Source of the DNA: Wyeomyia smithii
Taxonomy: Eukaryota; Arthropoda; Insecta; Diptera; Culicidae
DNA: 64,000 nucleotides
Assembly: GCF_029784165.1 (NCBI RefSeq)
Contig: NC_073696.1
Span: 105,422,665-105,486,664 of the forward strand
Direction of reading: 5' to 3'
Below the pieces are notes generated by a model that was not told where the DNA came from, made no database searches, and saw nothing but the letters and a program-made list of their open reading frames with translations. The first letter of the stretch is position 1; each line of letters begins with the position of its first letter. Shown here piece after piece: positions 35,011 to 45,560 of the stretch. The translations under genes were made by a program, and so were the position numbers.

Positions 35011-35025
35011 AAGAAGAAGAAGAAG
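34979..35025 (+). repeat. AAG microsatellite, 3' tail of RTE-1b
   Basis: About fourteen AAG triplets directly before the right target-site duplication. RTE-type LINEs often end in such short tandem units instead of poly(A). Any Lys/Glu/Arg-rich frame across it is meaningless. Confidence 0.85.
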
Positions 35026-35026
35026 G

Positions 35027-35037
35027 ACTCTGATCCT
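35027..35037 (+). repeat. Right target-site duplication of nested RTE-1b
   Basis: Exact copy of 31737-31747 (ACTCTGATCCT), after which RTE-2 sequence resumes. Confidence 0.85.
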
Positions 35038-35041
35038 CCAG

Positions 35042-35317
35042 GTGGCGCTCTACGGACAAGAATCGTGGACGTGGAAGGAGGCCGATCGACTTAGGGTCTT
35101 CGTGCGTAGAATCCTGCGATCAATACTCGAAGGCAAACTAGAAAATGGGGTGTGGCACAGCTGCATGAATCACGAGCTGTACGAAGTATACAAATACGCT
35201 GATATTGTCAGGCTGATGAAACACGGCAGGTTACAGTGGGTTGGCCACGTAGCACGGATGGCGGATGATCGACTGGCGAAGATAATATTTAGCATAGAAC
35301 CGGATAGAGGCCGATGA
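35042..35317 (+). pseudogene. RTE-2b polyprotein relic, C-terminal part after the nested element
   Basis: ALYGQESWTWKEADRLRVFV, then LENGVWHSCMNHELYEVYKY and LMKHGRLQWVGHVARMADD, the standard post-RT segment, followed by a stop near 35317. A VDEDASARYESGSR-like end is comparable to minus-strand 1560-1620 of RTE-2a. Confidence 0.75.
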
Positions 35318-35462
35318 CTTCGAGGCAGACTTCACACGCGCTGGATGTGTGCTGTCGACGAGGATGCCAGTGCTCGGTATGAATCAGGCAGTCGCGATGA
35401 CTTTCTTTTTTTTGGGTTGCTGTTGTGAATCCATTTTCAAATCATAGTTCCTTGTTTTTGAA

Positions 35463-35772
35463 TCAAACGTCACGCTTGCAAATGGCTCGGCGGGTAACTC
35501 TTAATGCCGAAGCAAGCTGTTTCTGCGTTTGGCATGGATTCTTATCAAGCAATTCCTCCAGTTTAGCATCTTCGAAAGATTTTGTTGCTAAACACGTCAC
35601 ACGAACAGCCATCAACATCGAAATTACTCTCTTTAAACCGACGGAACCAATCATGGCACGTTGTTTTACTAAGAGTATTTCTGTAAAAAAATTTTGACTC
35701 TTGATTAACTTCAGCCGCCGTTCCAGAGTCAAAACGGTTTGTTTACCATATGCTTCAGCTTGGTTCATCATA
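35463..35772 (-). pseudogene. mariner transposase N-terminal fragment
   Basis: On the minus strand: NQAEAYGKQ, then in a shifted frame LSKTTCHDWFRRFKESNFDV, then KSFEDAKLEELLDKNPCQTQ and KQLASALRVTRRAICKR. This is the paired helix-turn-helix N-terminus of mariner (DD34D) transposases. The catalytic domain is missing, as the fragment ends at 35463. A 10-bp inverted repeat (TTTTGACTCT at 35692, AGAGTCAAAA at 35725) brackets a small extra segment between the two parts. The inverted-repeat element at 35773-36653 directly adjoins it upstream. Confidence 0.7.
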
Positions 35773-36653
35773 TGAGCCGTTGCGGAACAGAGTGGTCTAA
35801 AGACCATTTTTTCGAAAATGAGCTTTTTGCATAAACCGCATCTACTCAAGAAGCTGAAGTTGGGAAATTGAGAAAATTCCGAAAAATCGAACTTTAAAGC
35901 TGATTTATACCATGTTGAAGTTTCGTCCGCAACAGAATGGCCATTCTGTTTCGGAACAGAGGGGTCTATGTACATAAATCGGTGTAATACTATTATGTAA
36001 CACGTTACATGTAGCGTATTACATGTGATAAGTAACATGTCACTGGTTTTGTACATGTTACACGTCATGTAACACAAAAAATGTACCATGTGAAAAATGA
36101 TGTACACTAAAGTCGCTTTTTACGCGGGGGATACGTGCCGCGTAAAAAAAACACATAAATTCCGGAATCCGCGTGAAAAAGTGTAAATTCCGGAATCTGC
36201 GTGAAAAAGCCGCGTAAAAAGCGACCTTAGTGTAATATGTAACATGTTGTGTTACATCTGTAGCATGTTGTGTTGACATCTTAGATGTGACATGCTATAT
36301 GCACCATATAACATGTGACACTAGCCATTTTATGCGAGTTACCGTCATTTTCTTCGTCATTTAGGTTTGTGTAGATAGACCACTCTGTTCCGAAACGATT
36401 CGAGGATTACAGTGAATATATATACGAAGTCAGAGTGGTCTATGTACATTGGTGAGATGAAATCACTTATTTCTCAAAGAAACGGTTAATTTTATGTATT
36501 CCCATGTTAAACCATTTCATTATTAGAACATCATTAGAACATTTTGTTTGAAAAAATCCGTTGAACAGAATTTTATTCAAAGATTTTTTCGAAAATTGCT
36601 TCTCCTGAAAAATTTGCTCGATGGCACATAGACTACTCTGTTCCGCAACGGCT
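35773..36653. mobile_element. MITE-like element with about 25-bp terminal inverted repeats
   Basis: The left end AGCCGTTGCGGAACAGAGTG (then GTCTA) from 35773 is mirrored at the right end, where TAGACTACTCTGTTCCGCAA (then CGGCT) ends near 36653, with one mismatch. ATAT lies just outside both ends, separated from the repeats by a single base that differs (G or T). Related CGGAACAGAG..GGTCTA motifs recur inside at about 35951 and 36376-36440 in both orientations. The centre is rich in TAACATGT-type words. No coding capacity. Confidence 0.65.
36105..36232. mobile_element. 128-bp MITE nested in the larger element, TA target site
   Basis: The ends CACTAAAGTCGCTTTTTACG (+CGG) and its near-exact reverse complement (CCG+CGTAAAAAGCGACCTTAGTG) differ by one base, and both are flanked by TA (36103-36104, 36233-36234), as in Tc1-mariner-mobilised MITEs. 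The interior consists mostly of two 28-bp direct repeats (36157-36184 and 36185-36212) carrying AAATTCCGGAATC.GCGTG. Confidence 0.75.
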
Positions 36654-37033
36654 AATATTTCATGTATGACAAAATCGACCATCACTTACTGCTGCCGCCA
36701 TCTATTGGCATGATTAGTTATACAACACATTTTTAAACAATTACAGGGCCCGGCAATTGAACTGTTACATTATTCCAACACTCATTATTGCGTTGCATAC
36801 GAAACTGCATGAAACTCTTGCTGACAGGGGATGTATGTGTATTTTTGTAATCGAACTGAAAACGGCAGAGGAAAATATTTCGTGAACAGTTCGATTTACT
36901 TTTCTACAGGGTCGACTCATGGCTTTTTAATCTACCTGTTCAACCACAAATTTATAAGATCACAGTTTTGGAAAGTTATCATAATCACGTCCGCGAAAAA
37001 AACGTAAGTCATTTTATTTGTTAATACTCAAAA
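36654..37033. other. Spacer upstream of the CR1-like LINE
   Basis: No recognisable feature. It may include the 5' end of the CR1-like element, whose left boundary could not be fixed. Confidence 0.4.
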
Positions 37034-39998
37034 ATGAAACTAGGAAACAATAAAATAAAAAAAAAAATTGGATTTGAAATTATGTTTTGTCTGGCGTCCC
37101 CATGTGCAATGCACAAGTTGCACCTATGGACGAGTCGCCACCTGCTTTTCTATAAGACCATTCATAATTTGCAATGCCTTCGCCAGCTGAAGAAAATGCA
37201 ATGTGAGAGGAAATTAGAAATAGTTTATCTTAATATTGCTGGTTTATCCACGAATTATGTTGCTTTGCGGCATCTTGTGGAAAAAAAAACGACCAATGTT
37301 AGTATTGCTGGCTGAAACTCACATAGTGGAAGCTGATGCATTTGATCAATATAGTATTCCGGGTTATAAAGTTGCTTTTTGCCTTTCACATTCCAGACAT
37401 ACTGGTGGGGTTGCTATTTACGCCAAGGAATCAGTCAAGTTCAACATTCTATCAAACGAATTTGTCGAAAACAATTGGTTCCTGGGAATATCAGTTCAGA
37501 GAGGCATGACGATGGGAAATTTTGGAATAGTCTACCATTCCCTTAGTTCGAGTGACCAGCGTTTTTTGGAAATTTTAGATAACTGGTGGGAAAATTTTGT
37601 TGATTTGAATAAATTAAACGTAATTGCTGGTGATTTCAATATTGATTGGCTTGGTGGATCGAACTCGAATCAATTAAAGTAATTAGTCGGTTTTTTCAAT
37701 CTAAGACAAACAGTTTTTCAATTTACAAGAATTTCCAGACACTCTCGTACCTTGATTGATCATGTGTTCTCCAATTTTGATAATGTTAATTCCTTCACAG
37801 AGGCCGATTATAAAATAACAGACCATGAGACAATTTGTATTTCAATTGAAAACGATCAAAACCGAGAGGATAAAGTAAAAATAAAGCGCTGGAATAGTTA
37901 TTCGAAACAAGCAATGTCTCAGCTTGTTTCAAGAAGTTTGAATTTTCATCCAATAACTGGAGATTTGGACAATAAAGCAGCTGTTCTAACCAAAACGTTG
38001 GAAGACTGTACCAAGAATCTAGTTTCTGAAAAATTTGTTGAGTTACAAAATTCGAACAGCTGGTACTCTTTAGATCTTGTGCGTTTAAAACGTAGAAGAG
38101 ATAAATGTTATAAAAAATTTTGTAGAAGTAATGATAACGATGATTGGAACAGGTACACCGCGGCGCGAAACATATATTCACGCACCTTGAAAAAGGTTAG
38201 ATGTGCATATATACAACGGAAGATCGATCAACATCAAAATAACAGCAAAGAGTTATGGAAAACTTTAAAAAAATTAATGAAAAGTAATAATACATTATCA
38301 CAGTGCATAACTTTTAATGGTATTGAGGAAAACTCCGCGCGAGTTATTGCAAATAAATTTAACAGTTATTTCGTTGAAAGTGTTCAATCGATCAATCAAA
38401 GTATTGATGTGGTCAATGAACCTGACGAGATAATACAGCCGATCCATAATAACTGTAGATTTGATGGTTTTCATCCTATTACTTTTGCAGAGTTGAAAGA
38501 TATTTGTTTCTCTTTGAAGAGATCGGCTGGTATCGACAATGTCAACGCAAAAGTAATACAAGATTGCTTTCTTGTAATTGGACACGACCTGCTGGACCTT
38601 GTTAACGAATCTTTACAAACAGGGCACGTGCCTGAAGTTTGGAAGGAATCTCTTGTGGTTCCTATCCCCAAAATTACTGGGACGGATAAAGCTATATAAT
38701 ATACTGCTATATAATATAGCTATAATATACTGCACACATTAGAGAAAATTTTAGAGCTAATTGTTAAAGGCCAGCTAATGCATTATTTAAACAGTAATGA
38801 TTTGCTGATCCCAGAACAATCAGGTTATCGAGAGGGACACTCTTGTGAGTCTGCATTGAATTTGGTGTTAGCAAAATGGAAAGAGAAAATCGAGGCTAAA
38901 GAAACTATTTTTGCGGTGTTTCTGGATCTAAAACGCGCTTTTGAAACAATTTCTAGGCCCTTATTGTTGCAAACATTAAAGCGCTTTGGTATCGTAGGGA
39001 CAGCATATAAATGGTTTGAAAGCTATTTGTGTGCTAGAACTCAGAAGACTCGTTTTTATGATTCTGAATCAGTTTCCATTGCTAATACACTGGGTGTACC
39101 GCAAGGAAGTGTTTTAGGGCCCATTTTGTTTATAATTTATATTAATGACATGAAGCGAGTTTTACGGTTTTGTGATGTAAATTTATTTGCCGACGACACT
39201 GTTCTGTTCATTGCGGCTAAAAATCCAAATGATGTTGAAACACTTTTAAACCAAGACTTACATTATCTGGCGAATTGGTTAAATTTTAAACAACTTAAGC
39301 TAAACATTAGCAAAACTAAATATCTGATTATTTCTTCGGCCAACTCCAGACCAGACGTAAATATTGCAATTAATGATGAGACGATTGATCGCGTGAATGA
39401 GTTAAAATATCTTGGAGCAATCATTGATGACAAGTTAACTTTCAAGTCTCACATTGACGACGTCATCAGAAAAATGGCTAAAACATACGGTATTCTGTGC
39501 CGTTTAAAAAATGAATTGACTGTTAGTAGTAAAATTTTGTTGTATAAGTCAATCATTTCACCACATATAGACTTTTGCTCATCCATCTTATTCCTTGCAA
39601 ATAATACACAAATATTGAGATTACAGCGGTTACAAAATAAAGTAATGCGATTAATATTGAGATGTAATAGATACACTTCCTCGAGTTTCATGCTGGACGC
39701 GTTGCAATGGCTTTCTGTGAAGCAACGAGTATATTTTTTGACAATGGTGTTCCTTTATAAAATTTTTAATAATATGCTGCCTCGATATTTGTGTGATCGA
39801 ATTGATAGGGGAAGTGATTTTCATAGGTACAACACGGAAGACGCTAGAACACCACACTTTTTATTTAGTAGATCACAGAACTCTCTGTTGTATAAAGGAA
39901 TTAACCTTTTCAATTCGATGCCCAGACAAGTGAAACGTGCAGCAACAATGGCGGAGTTTAAAAGGCTTTTTATTTCACACATAAAATCTGATTTGTAG
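37034..39998 (+). pseudogene. CR1/L2-type ORF2: endonuclease and reverse transcriptase
   Basis: Endonuclease: EIVYLNIAGLSTNYVALRHL (37220), LAETHI near 37311 (catalytic Glu), HTGGVAIYA, VIAGDFNIDWLGG near 37620, SRTLIDHVFSNFD and KITDHETICISI near 37815. Reverse transcriptase: SAGIDNVNAKVIQ near 38524, SGYREGHSCESALNLVLAKW near 38820, FAVFLDLKRAFETI near 38910, GVPQGSVLGPILFIIYINDM near 39090, catalytic NLFADDTVLF near 39180, ISKTKYLIIS and NELKYLGAIIDDKLTFKSHI. The C-terminal VFLYKIFNNMLPRYL region is typical of CR1/L2. Lesions: a frameshift in an A-run near 37280, TAA at 37680-37682, and two TAA codons at 38697 and 38712 inside a short TATAATATACTG duplication. The frame is otherwise kept to 39998. 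Confidence 0.85.
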
Positions 39999-40150
39999 AC
40001 AGATTTCAACTAATTTTTTGTTAATTAATAAAGAAGATTGTAATATTTAAGTATATTTTTTTTCAAATTTATCTGGTACACTAAGTTATTATGTTCATTG
40101 ATGATGATGGATTTTTGTTTGAATATAGCTAATAATATTAAATAGTAGAG
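37034..40150 (+). mobile_element. CR1/L2-group LINE, nearly readable
   Basis: A single ORF2-type protein of the CR1/L2 (Daphne-like) group, 5'-truncated or lacking ORF1, with an AT-rich 3' UTR after 39998. The 3' end is imprecise (about 40020-40150). No target-site duplication was found. It carries few lesions for its length, so it is a comparatively recent insertion. Confidence 0.75.
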
Positions 40151-41207
40151 TTAAAAAAAAATGAGTTGACTACACATGTTTGAGCCACGCGCGCGTAGAC
40201 TGACATAGACAATCTGGATACTGAGTACATCAGGGTTAAACCCCTGAAATTGAAACAAAAGGCATATCGGGTTGATAAGTTGCTTTTTTGGTTTGTAATA
40301 TTATATATATTTTCATTAAGATTTTTAATATTTATCTGTTTTCACGATTTAGAACAAAGGGTTGGGAGAAAAAACTGAAAAGGCTTGGGTTTGCCTGTGG
40401 ACTGTGTAGCTCGTTATCGAGAACTATAGTATCATAGGATCTCTCTCGTAGTTTTGGAACCAATTCTGATTAGTTAAAGCTCCTAAATGTTAGGTTCGAT
40501 TCCTAACCAAATCCAGATAATTTTCGGGTTGGAAACGTTTTGGATGAGCCTTGGATCAATGATGTTATTGGAAAATCGTTTTTTTTTTAATTTTCAAATT
40601 ATTGGTATTCTTTTGAAGGGTTACTATGTCTGTATTAATAACCAGTCCGTTATTTGTTTGCCTACTGGTTACATTGTATGTCTTTAAATAATATCTTTCT
40701 TAGATAAATCGACCAGTTCAAACCGATGTAGGGGTATGAGGTGGGACCATCATCATCATCATCAATCATTGTACATTTATTCGAAGCAAACGAAGATCGT
40801 GGAAAAAAGTTCACATTGGACCATTTTAAGAATGAAAATACACCGTATACCGGCTGCTCCTCTGCACATCTGTAAATTTTTTACAACAATGTTGTAGAAG
40901 AAGACATATGAAATAAAATAGCGCTATTCTTAAATAAGCTTTATTGAAATTTTTTTTTCTAACTTCGCGCAAACATTTTAAAATTTTAACAGCTTTCCTC
41001 GCTTTCCTACATCAAGATAAACTGTTTTTTACTGAATGTTTCTAATTGAATAACTTAGATTGCATTCTATTTCTATTAATATTTATTAGCATTGTTACTA
41101 TACATCACGTATTTTTAATGTATCTTGCTTAAGCAATACGATCAAATACATTTGGTTTTGTCATTCTTAATCATAGTTGTAAAATCACTCTAGCCACTTC
41201 GGCAAGT
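40151..41207. other. AT-rich intergenic DNA
   Basis: No gene recognised. A short CAT triplet run lies near 40748-40767. Confidence 0.5.
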
Positions 41208-42562
41208 TCAGATAGGATAAACTATTTTTAAAAGTTGTTTGAATAAACTGTTTGAGAAGCATTGGCATAAATCTATAGTTTGCCCGAACAATTGAAAACT
41301 GGTCCGGTTGTTTCCATTTAAGGTATCCTCACACATAAAAAACATCTCCCGTAGCACATCAACAACATCCACCGCCGTCAGAGGAGCAGCCGGCACGTGG
41401 TTTCGCTGTAGGAGAGCTGAAAGCGACGAAAGAAAAACTGCGCCAATTTTTCTTACCCACCCATTTGCCGTTTCATCGGAAAGCCGCATTCATGCCAAGA
41501 AAGGCTAGAGATTTTTCTTCTTTTAGCAAAATTTATGGTGGATGAAACCGAGGGTGTTCTGACCCGGCAAAAGGTGCAGAAGAAAACAGCAGCAAAAAAA
41601 TCCCGCTTTCCCCGTCCTCTGCCCTTCTAAATAAAACAAAAAAAGACCAACAAGCAACAAAAAAAGGAAAGAAAATTGGAGCAAAAACACCAGCATACGG
41701 GTGATGGCACAAAGGACCAAAACGACCCGAAAGTCTCCCCGGTTTGGCGAAAAGCTGCCACGTGCTGCTGCTCTGGGGCTTCCGAGCAGTACTGTAGGAA
41801 GGCAAAGTGTTTGTCTGCTGCCATCATCACTGACGTTGTTTTCCCTTGCCAATGTTTCATCTCCCCTACCATCCTAGCTTCATCTCCCCATCCAGTCGAC
41901 CCTTCCGCAATCACCCCGAGGGAAAACCACATAAAACTTTAGCGAAGAACCCCGGCGCACCATGGCAGCTGCCATGGCAGTCTGTGACAAGACCAAAACG
42001 ACCGACCGAAACCATCCCACCTCGCACAGCCCACTCATCAACAGCTTAACAGGCTAAGATCACTTCGTCGTAGTCGTCAGTCGGTTCACATCATCCTTCC
42101 TTATGATGGCTGACAGCGAGCGGTAGAGAGCAAGTTGGTTGAGCCGGTCCGTGTGCTACTTTTGCCGGCAGGACTTTAGCATCCCATCCCGGACCGTACG
42201 TCTTGCCACATCCGATGGTATGGACGTCAAGCAGGATCTATAGCAGTACGGCAAAACCCGTCGTCGTTATCCTTTGGCAAAAAGGCACGGTACCTTTGGT
42301 GGAAGGCACGGTACGGAACGGAAAAAGGAAGATAAGTTGCAGCCTGGTGAGAAGAAAACAAACTCGACCGAAAAGAAACCGTGCTGAACCGTACGACCGT
42401 ACACAGCCACTTCTCTTCGGCAAACGGCAGACCGGAGCTTCGATGCTTAGTTCCCATGCACAGCGCACACCGACTCCGTTGGGATGTGAGAAGACCGAGT
42501 ACCTGGAAAAGTTTATTGTGATGGTGGTTAATGGTGCTGCTGGTCAAAAAATCGAACCATAA
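41208..42562. other. Balanced-GC stretch with many overlapping chance frames
   Basis: Frames of 60-119 codons overlap on both strands (for example 41523-41852 minus, 41676-41942 plus, 42203-42562 plus, 42227-42547 minus). None has a recognisable domain, signal peptide or repeat, and opposite-strand overlap argues against real genes. A host 5' UTR, promoter or non-coding exon is possible but not demonstrable. Confidence 0.4.
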
Positions 42563-44199
42563 TAGAAAATATATTCGAAGACATATATGCTTAAGATAAT
42601 TGTATCTAAGACAAAATTAGTAAAGCTTAATGTCGTTCTTAAAGTAATTATTCAGATTATCAAATGTTGTTATGTTTACAAAGCTAACATTCAATAATAA
42701 GGCTTCAAAGCGTTCAAGAAATCAAACTTTTTTGCTTGATAGTGCTGAATATTAGTTCTATGTCTAAGAAGGTTCCGTTGAATTTCATAATCGAAATAAA
42801 CATAATAAAACATCTTCTCATGAAATTTTTGTAGCTGAAAACTTATCAATTACAAAATCATCACTCAATTGCTTCAGTATGCCGTATTTGTAACTTAAAA
42901 ATGCCAAACTTGACATCCTTTTATTTTTTAGAGTCGTGCGCAATATATTTTAATAAGTATCATTTTCTGAAAAGACCCTCCAGTTGCGTTCGAAACAATT
43001 AGGCTCAAATAACTATGCAATGCAATTTCAGTATTTAGAATACATTTTGCACGTTGTTGTTCGACATCAAATTGTACAAATGTCATTTCAGGGAAATATT
43101 CGCTGCACTTTGAAACTCCCTAGCAAGTCAGTTCTCTTATTAGGGATCAAAGGCTTTTGAAGTTCGGTTTTGCTTGGGAAAAGTTAATTTTTCCTTGATT
43201 TGCCCCTTAAAATGTGGGCGCCCGGACCCCTTGGGACCCCTCCCCCCTAAATCCGGCTCTGACTATTTCAGACTAAACAACAGAAGGTTGCATCAAATGT
43301 CTTTATAAGAGGAATTTCGTGATTGTACCTGCTGCACCATTGTTGTTTGCGAATTGATTGTTGACTGAACTACGCAACGAATAACACAGTGCAACAAAAA
43401 TTGACTTTTTTTTCTGCCTTGGTTTCAATATATAATATTTTTTTGTATTTTGATGCAAAACCAAATTTCCCCGAGTTTGAACATATTCCAACTTAAGGTG
43501 CAACAATGACGCCATTTTGAATTTTTTAGAAATTGGAAATTTTCGGTGTTTTTTCGACGTCATTTTGTTTTAAGACCAAATATCAAAATTCCAAGAGTTT
43601 GTCCACATATCAGCATCTTCTTACCCGTCTTTAAAAAAAAAACAGATCTTAAATCGGACAAAAACTGAGCTCAAAACGGTGATTCTACGAAACCGGTTTT
43701 GGCATGGTTTCAATATATTTCACAAAGCAAAATAATATCGAGTATGTCTGAGCATCAATAGTAATGCGCTAATATCAAAAGTTGGTAGTCAAATTATGTC
43801 TTGTATTGAGTAAAAAAGTCTCAGGAATCGATTGGTAGATGTCTGATCCACGTAAACTGTCAGCAACTTGTCGATTTGGCCCAATTCCCCTACAGTACTA
43901 AAATAGGTTCTTCTCGACGTTAAATCTCCTTTTCTGAAATCGGTGAACCATTCAAGAAGTGGTTTTTGCCATGAAAACATCAAATTGGTCAAGATTAGTT
44001 GCGATTGGTAAATTGCTATGCATAAATTCGCCCATGAGATTTTTCCTCAATTTTCAATAACAGTCGTGCGTGACGGACAATGTCCTGTTAAATTTTATGA
44101 GAATACTCGATTCGAATGGTTTAAAACAACACAGAAATCTAGTTGATTTCGGCCTTCAGCTTCTCCAAACTTCTCTTTCATGGAGAAATTTACATTTCA
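42563..44199. other. AT-rich intergenic DNA
   Basis: No gene recognised. A C-rich patch at about 43215-43262 (GGACCCCTTGGGACCCCTCC) stands out and may be the end of an old element. Confidence 0.45.
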
Positions 44200-44760
44200 C
44201 TGGACATCAGAAGTGAAAGAGAATTACCGTAGATCTCAAACTAGAAAAAAAAAGAAAGATTATAACTTTTGAACTGTTTCTGTGAATTTTGGTGCCCCTA
44301 GCAGGTTCGGAAGTGCTTCAAAAGGCCGCAGAGTAATTAATCGTCCGGTTCGTCGCTTCTTCGTTTGCTTACGAGAAATCTTCATTTTAGTCTCTGAAGA
44401 TTAACTTCCGACTTGGCTAAGAGAACCAACATTCACAGGAATGGTGAAAAAGCTATATTGTTATTTTTGTCAGTTTGAGCACTACGGCAAACCCGAAAAA
44501 TCGGCTCTAGAGCTCAAACTTGAAAAAATGAAAGATTATAGCTTTTTAAGCATTCCTGTGAATTTTGGTACTCCTAGTCTAGCAGGAGTTGCGTTCTCGT
44601 GCTCCTAGTCGGTGTGAAACTACTCTGCGTCTTTTTGCAGCACTTTCGAGCTTGCTAGGGGCTCCAAAATTTACAGAAACGGTTACAAAGCTGTATGCTT
44701 TGATATGTTTCCAGTTTTAGAGCAAAACCTATGCTAACCAGTGCTATCAACAGTTCCAAA
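44200..44760. repeat. Decayed nested inverted repeats
   Basis: An outer pair (about 44258-44300 against 44655-44697: TGTTTCTGTGAATTTTGG against AAAATTTACAGAAACGG) encloses an inner pair (about 44420-44460 against 44530-44575: ATTCACAGGAATGGTG against GCATTCCTGTGAATTTTGG). All four arms are variants of one roughly 45-bp unit. Origin unknown. Confidence 0.55.
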
Positions 44761-44922
44761 AAAAGAGATTGGCATGCTTTGTAATGCTGGTTTTAAAGAC
44801 ATAATGATTTCACTTCTTTCCTTATATAAATGTTAATTTCACTATGTAAGTAAACAAACGACGTATGCAATACCCTTATTGAAATTTGTTATACTTTCAC
44901 CATTTATTCAACATATATTTTT
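44761..44922. other. AT-rich spacer
   Basis: Nothing recognised. Confidence 0.4.
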
Positions 44923-45560
44923 ATGACCGAAATGACCAGATCAGCCCACCGTGGCACAGAATCAGAGAATCAGAGCGATGAGTACCGTTTCGACGGTGCG
45001 AAAGATCCTCGGGAATGCTGCAGAAGCAGTAAAAAATATCGAAGCGATGAAACGACTTCGCCCGCGCGTGCTGACTTTTGCGGCAAGAGCACGGTCACAG
45101 GAGACGGTCCAGATGCCGGAAACCGGAGCGAAAGGCGGGACGCCAGGGCGGGGGATAAAAAACTCAAGCTTCATCCTTTTATAACACCCGACGACTACGA
45201 TGACGACGACCGAATGCCTTGTGGCTCGTTCCTCCCTGGGCAACCCAACCTCAGCTCGGAAGGACTTTCGATGTAGCCAAAGAGAGCGGTATGTGGGCCG
45301 TGTGGAATAAAAGGTTAAAGTATTTTCTTGTCGAGTAGGGTTTGGGTTGATGATTCGATGTGATCTCCCCCTTCTCACCCCTGTGTAGCTCCTCTCATGG
45401 CTTCTAGTGGCTGGCATTTGCAGCCTCGTTGTCCACATCCCAACAGTCTATTGCCTAGGGGTCACGTCGAGGATTTGGCATTCGTTCGGTCAAATAACAT
45501 CTCGAGTTGAGAAGCAGGAAGGACGCGACAGAGCCGTGTGTATGCTGCATGAATAGCTAT
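44923..45560. other. GC-richer island with overlapping frames on both strands, unassigned
   Basis: Clearly richer in G+C than its flanks. Plus-strand frames at 44923-45276 (acidic and basic, hydrophilic, 117 codons) and 44951-45184 (77 codons) overlap a 158-codon minus-strand frame at 44962-45438. I recognise none of them. CpG-containing words are frequent. It could be a host exon or a regulatory element. The three mutually overlapping frames are probably a base-composition effect. Confidence 0.35.

Larger units (their letters stand above)
31748..35026 (+). mobile_element. RTE-like LINE, copy RTE-1b, nested and near full length (3.28 kb)
   Basis: Flanked by 11-bp target-site duplications. 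A leader of about 470 bp (shared with 1140-840 on the other strand) is followed by one long degenerate polyprotein frame and a 3' tail of about fourteen AAG units. Length and layout (single main ORF, short UTRs, microsatellite-like tail) fit RTE-type LINEs. It is younger than its RTE-2 host because it interrupts it. Confidence 0.85.
29531..35410 (+). mobile_element. RTE-like LINE relic, copy RTE-2b, split by nested RTE-1b
   Basis: A 5'-truncated RTE-2 element. Its first bases (TTCAAGTACCACATCTACTA) align inside the endonuclease of RTE-2a at about 3660. It runs to 31747, is interrupted by RTE-1b, and resumes at 35027-35410. The reading frame picks up across the insertion: YRTLIL before it, and TLILQVALYGQESWTWKEAD after it. 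The 3' end lies near 35400, next to a T-rich tract. Confidence 0.8.

Noticed and set aside
35463..36107. 214-codon minus-strand frame as a host gene
   Set aside because: Its C-terminal half is a mariner transposase N-terminus and the remainder is antisense sequence of the adjoining MITE-like element.
41208..42562. Several 60-119-codon frames as host genes
   Set aside because: They overlap on both strands, have no recognisable domain and show no consistent splice or start context.
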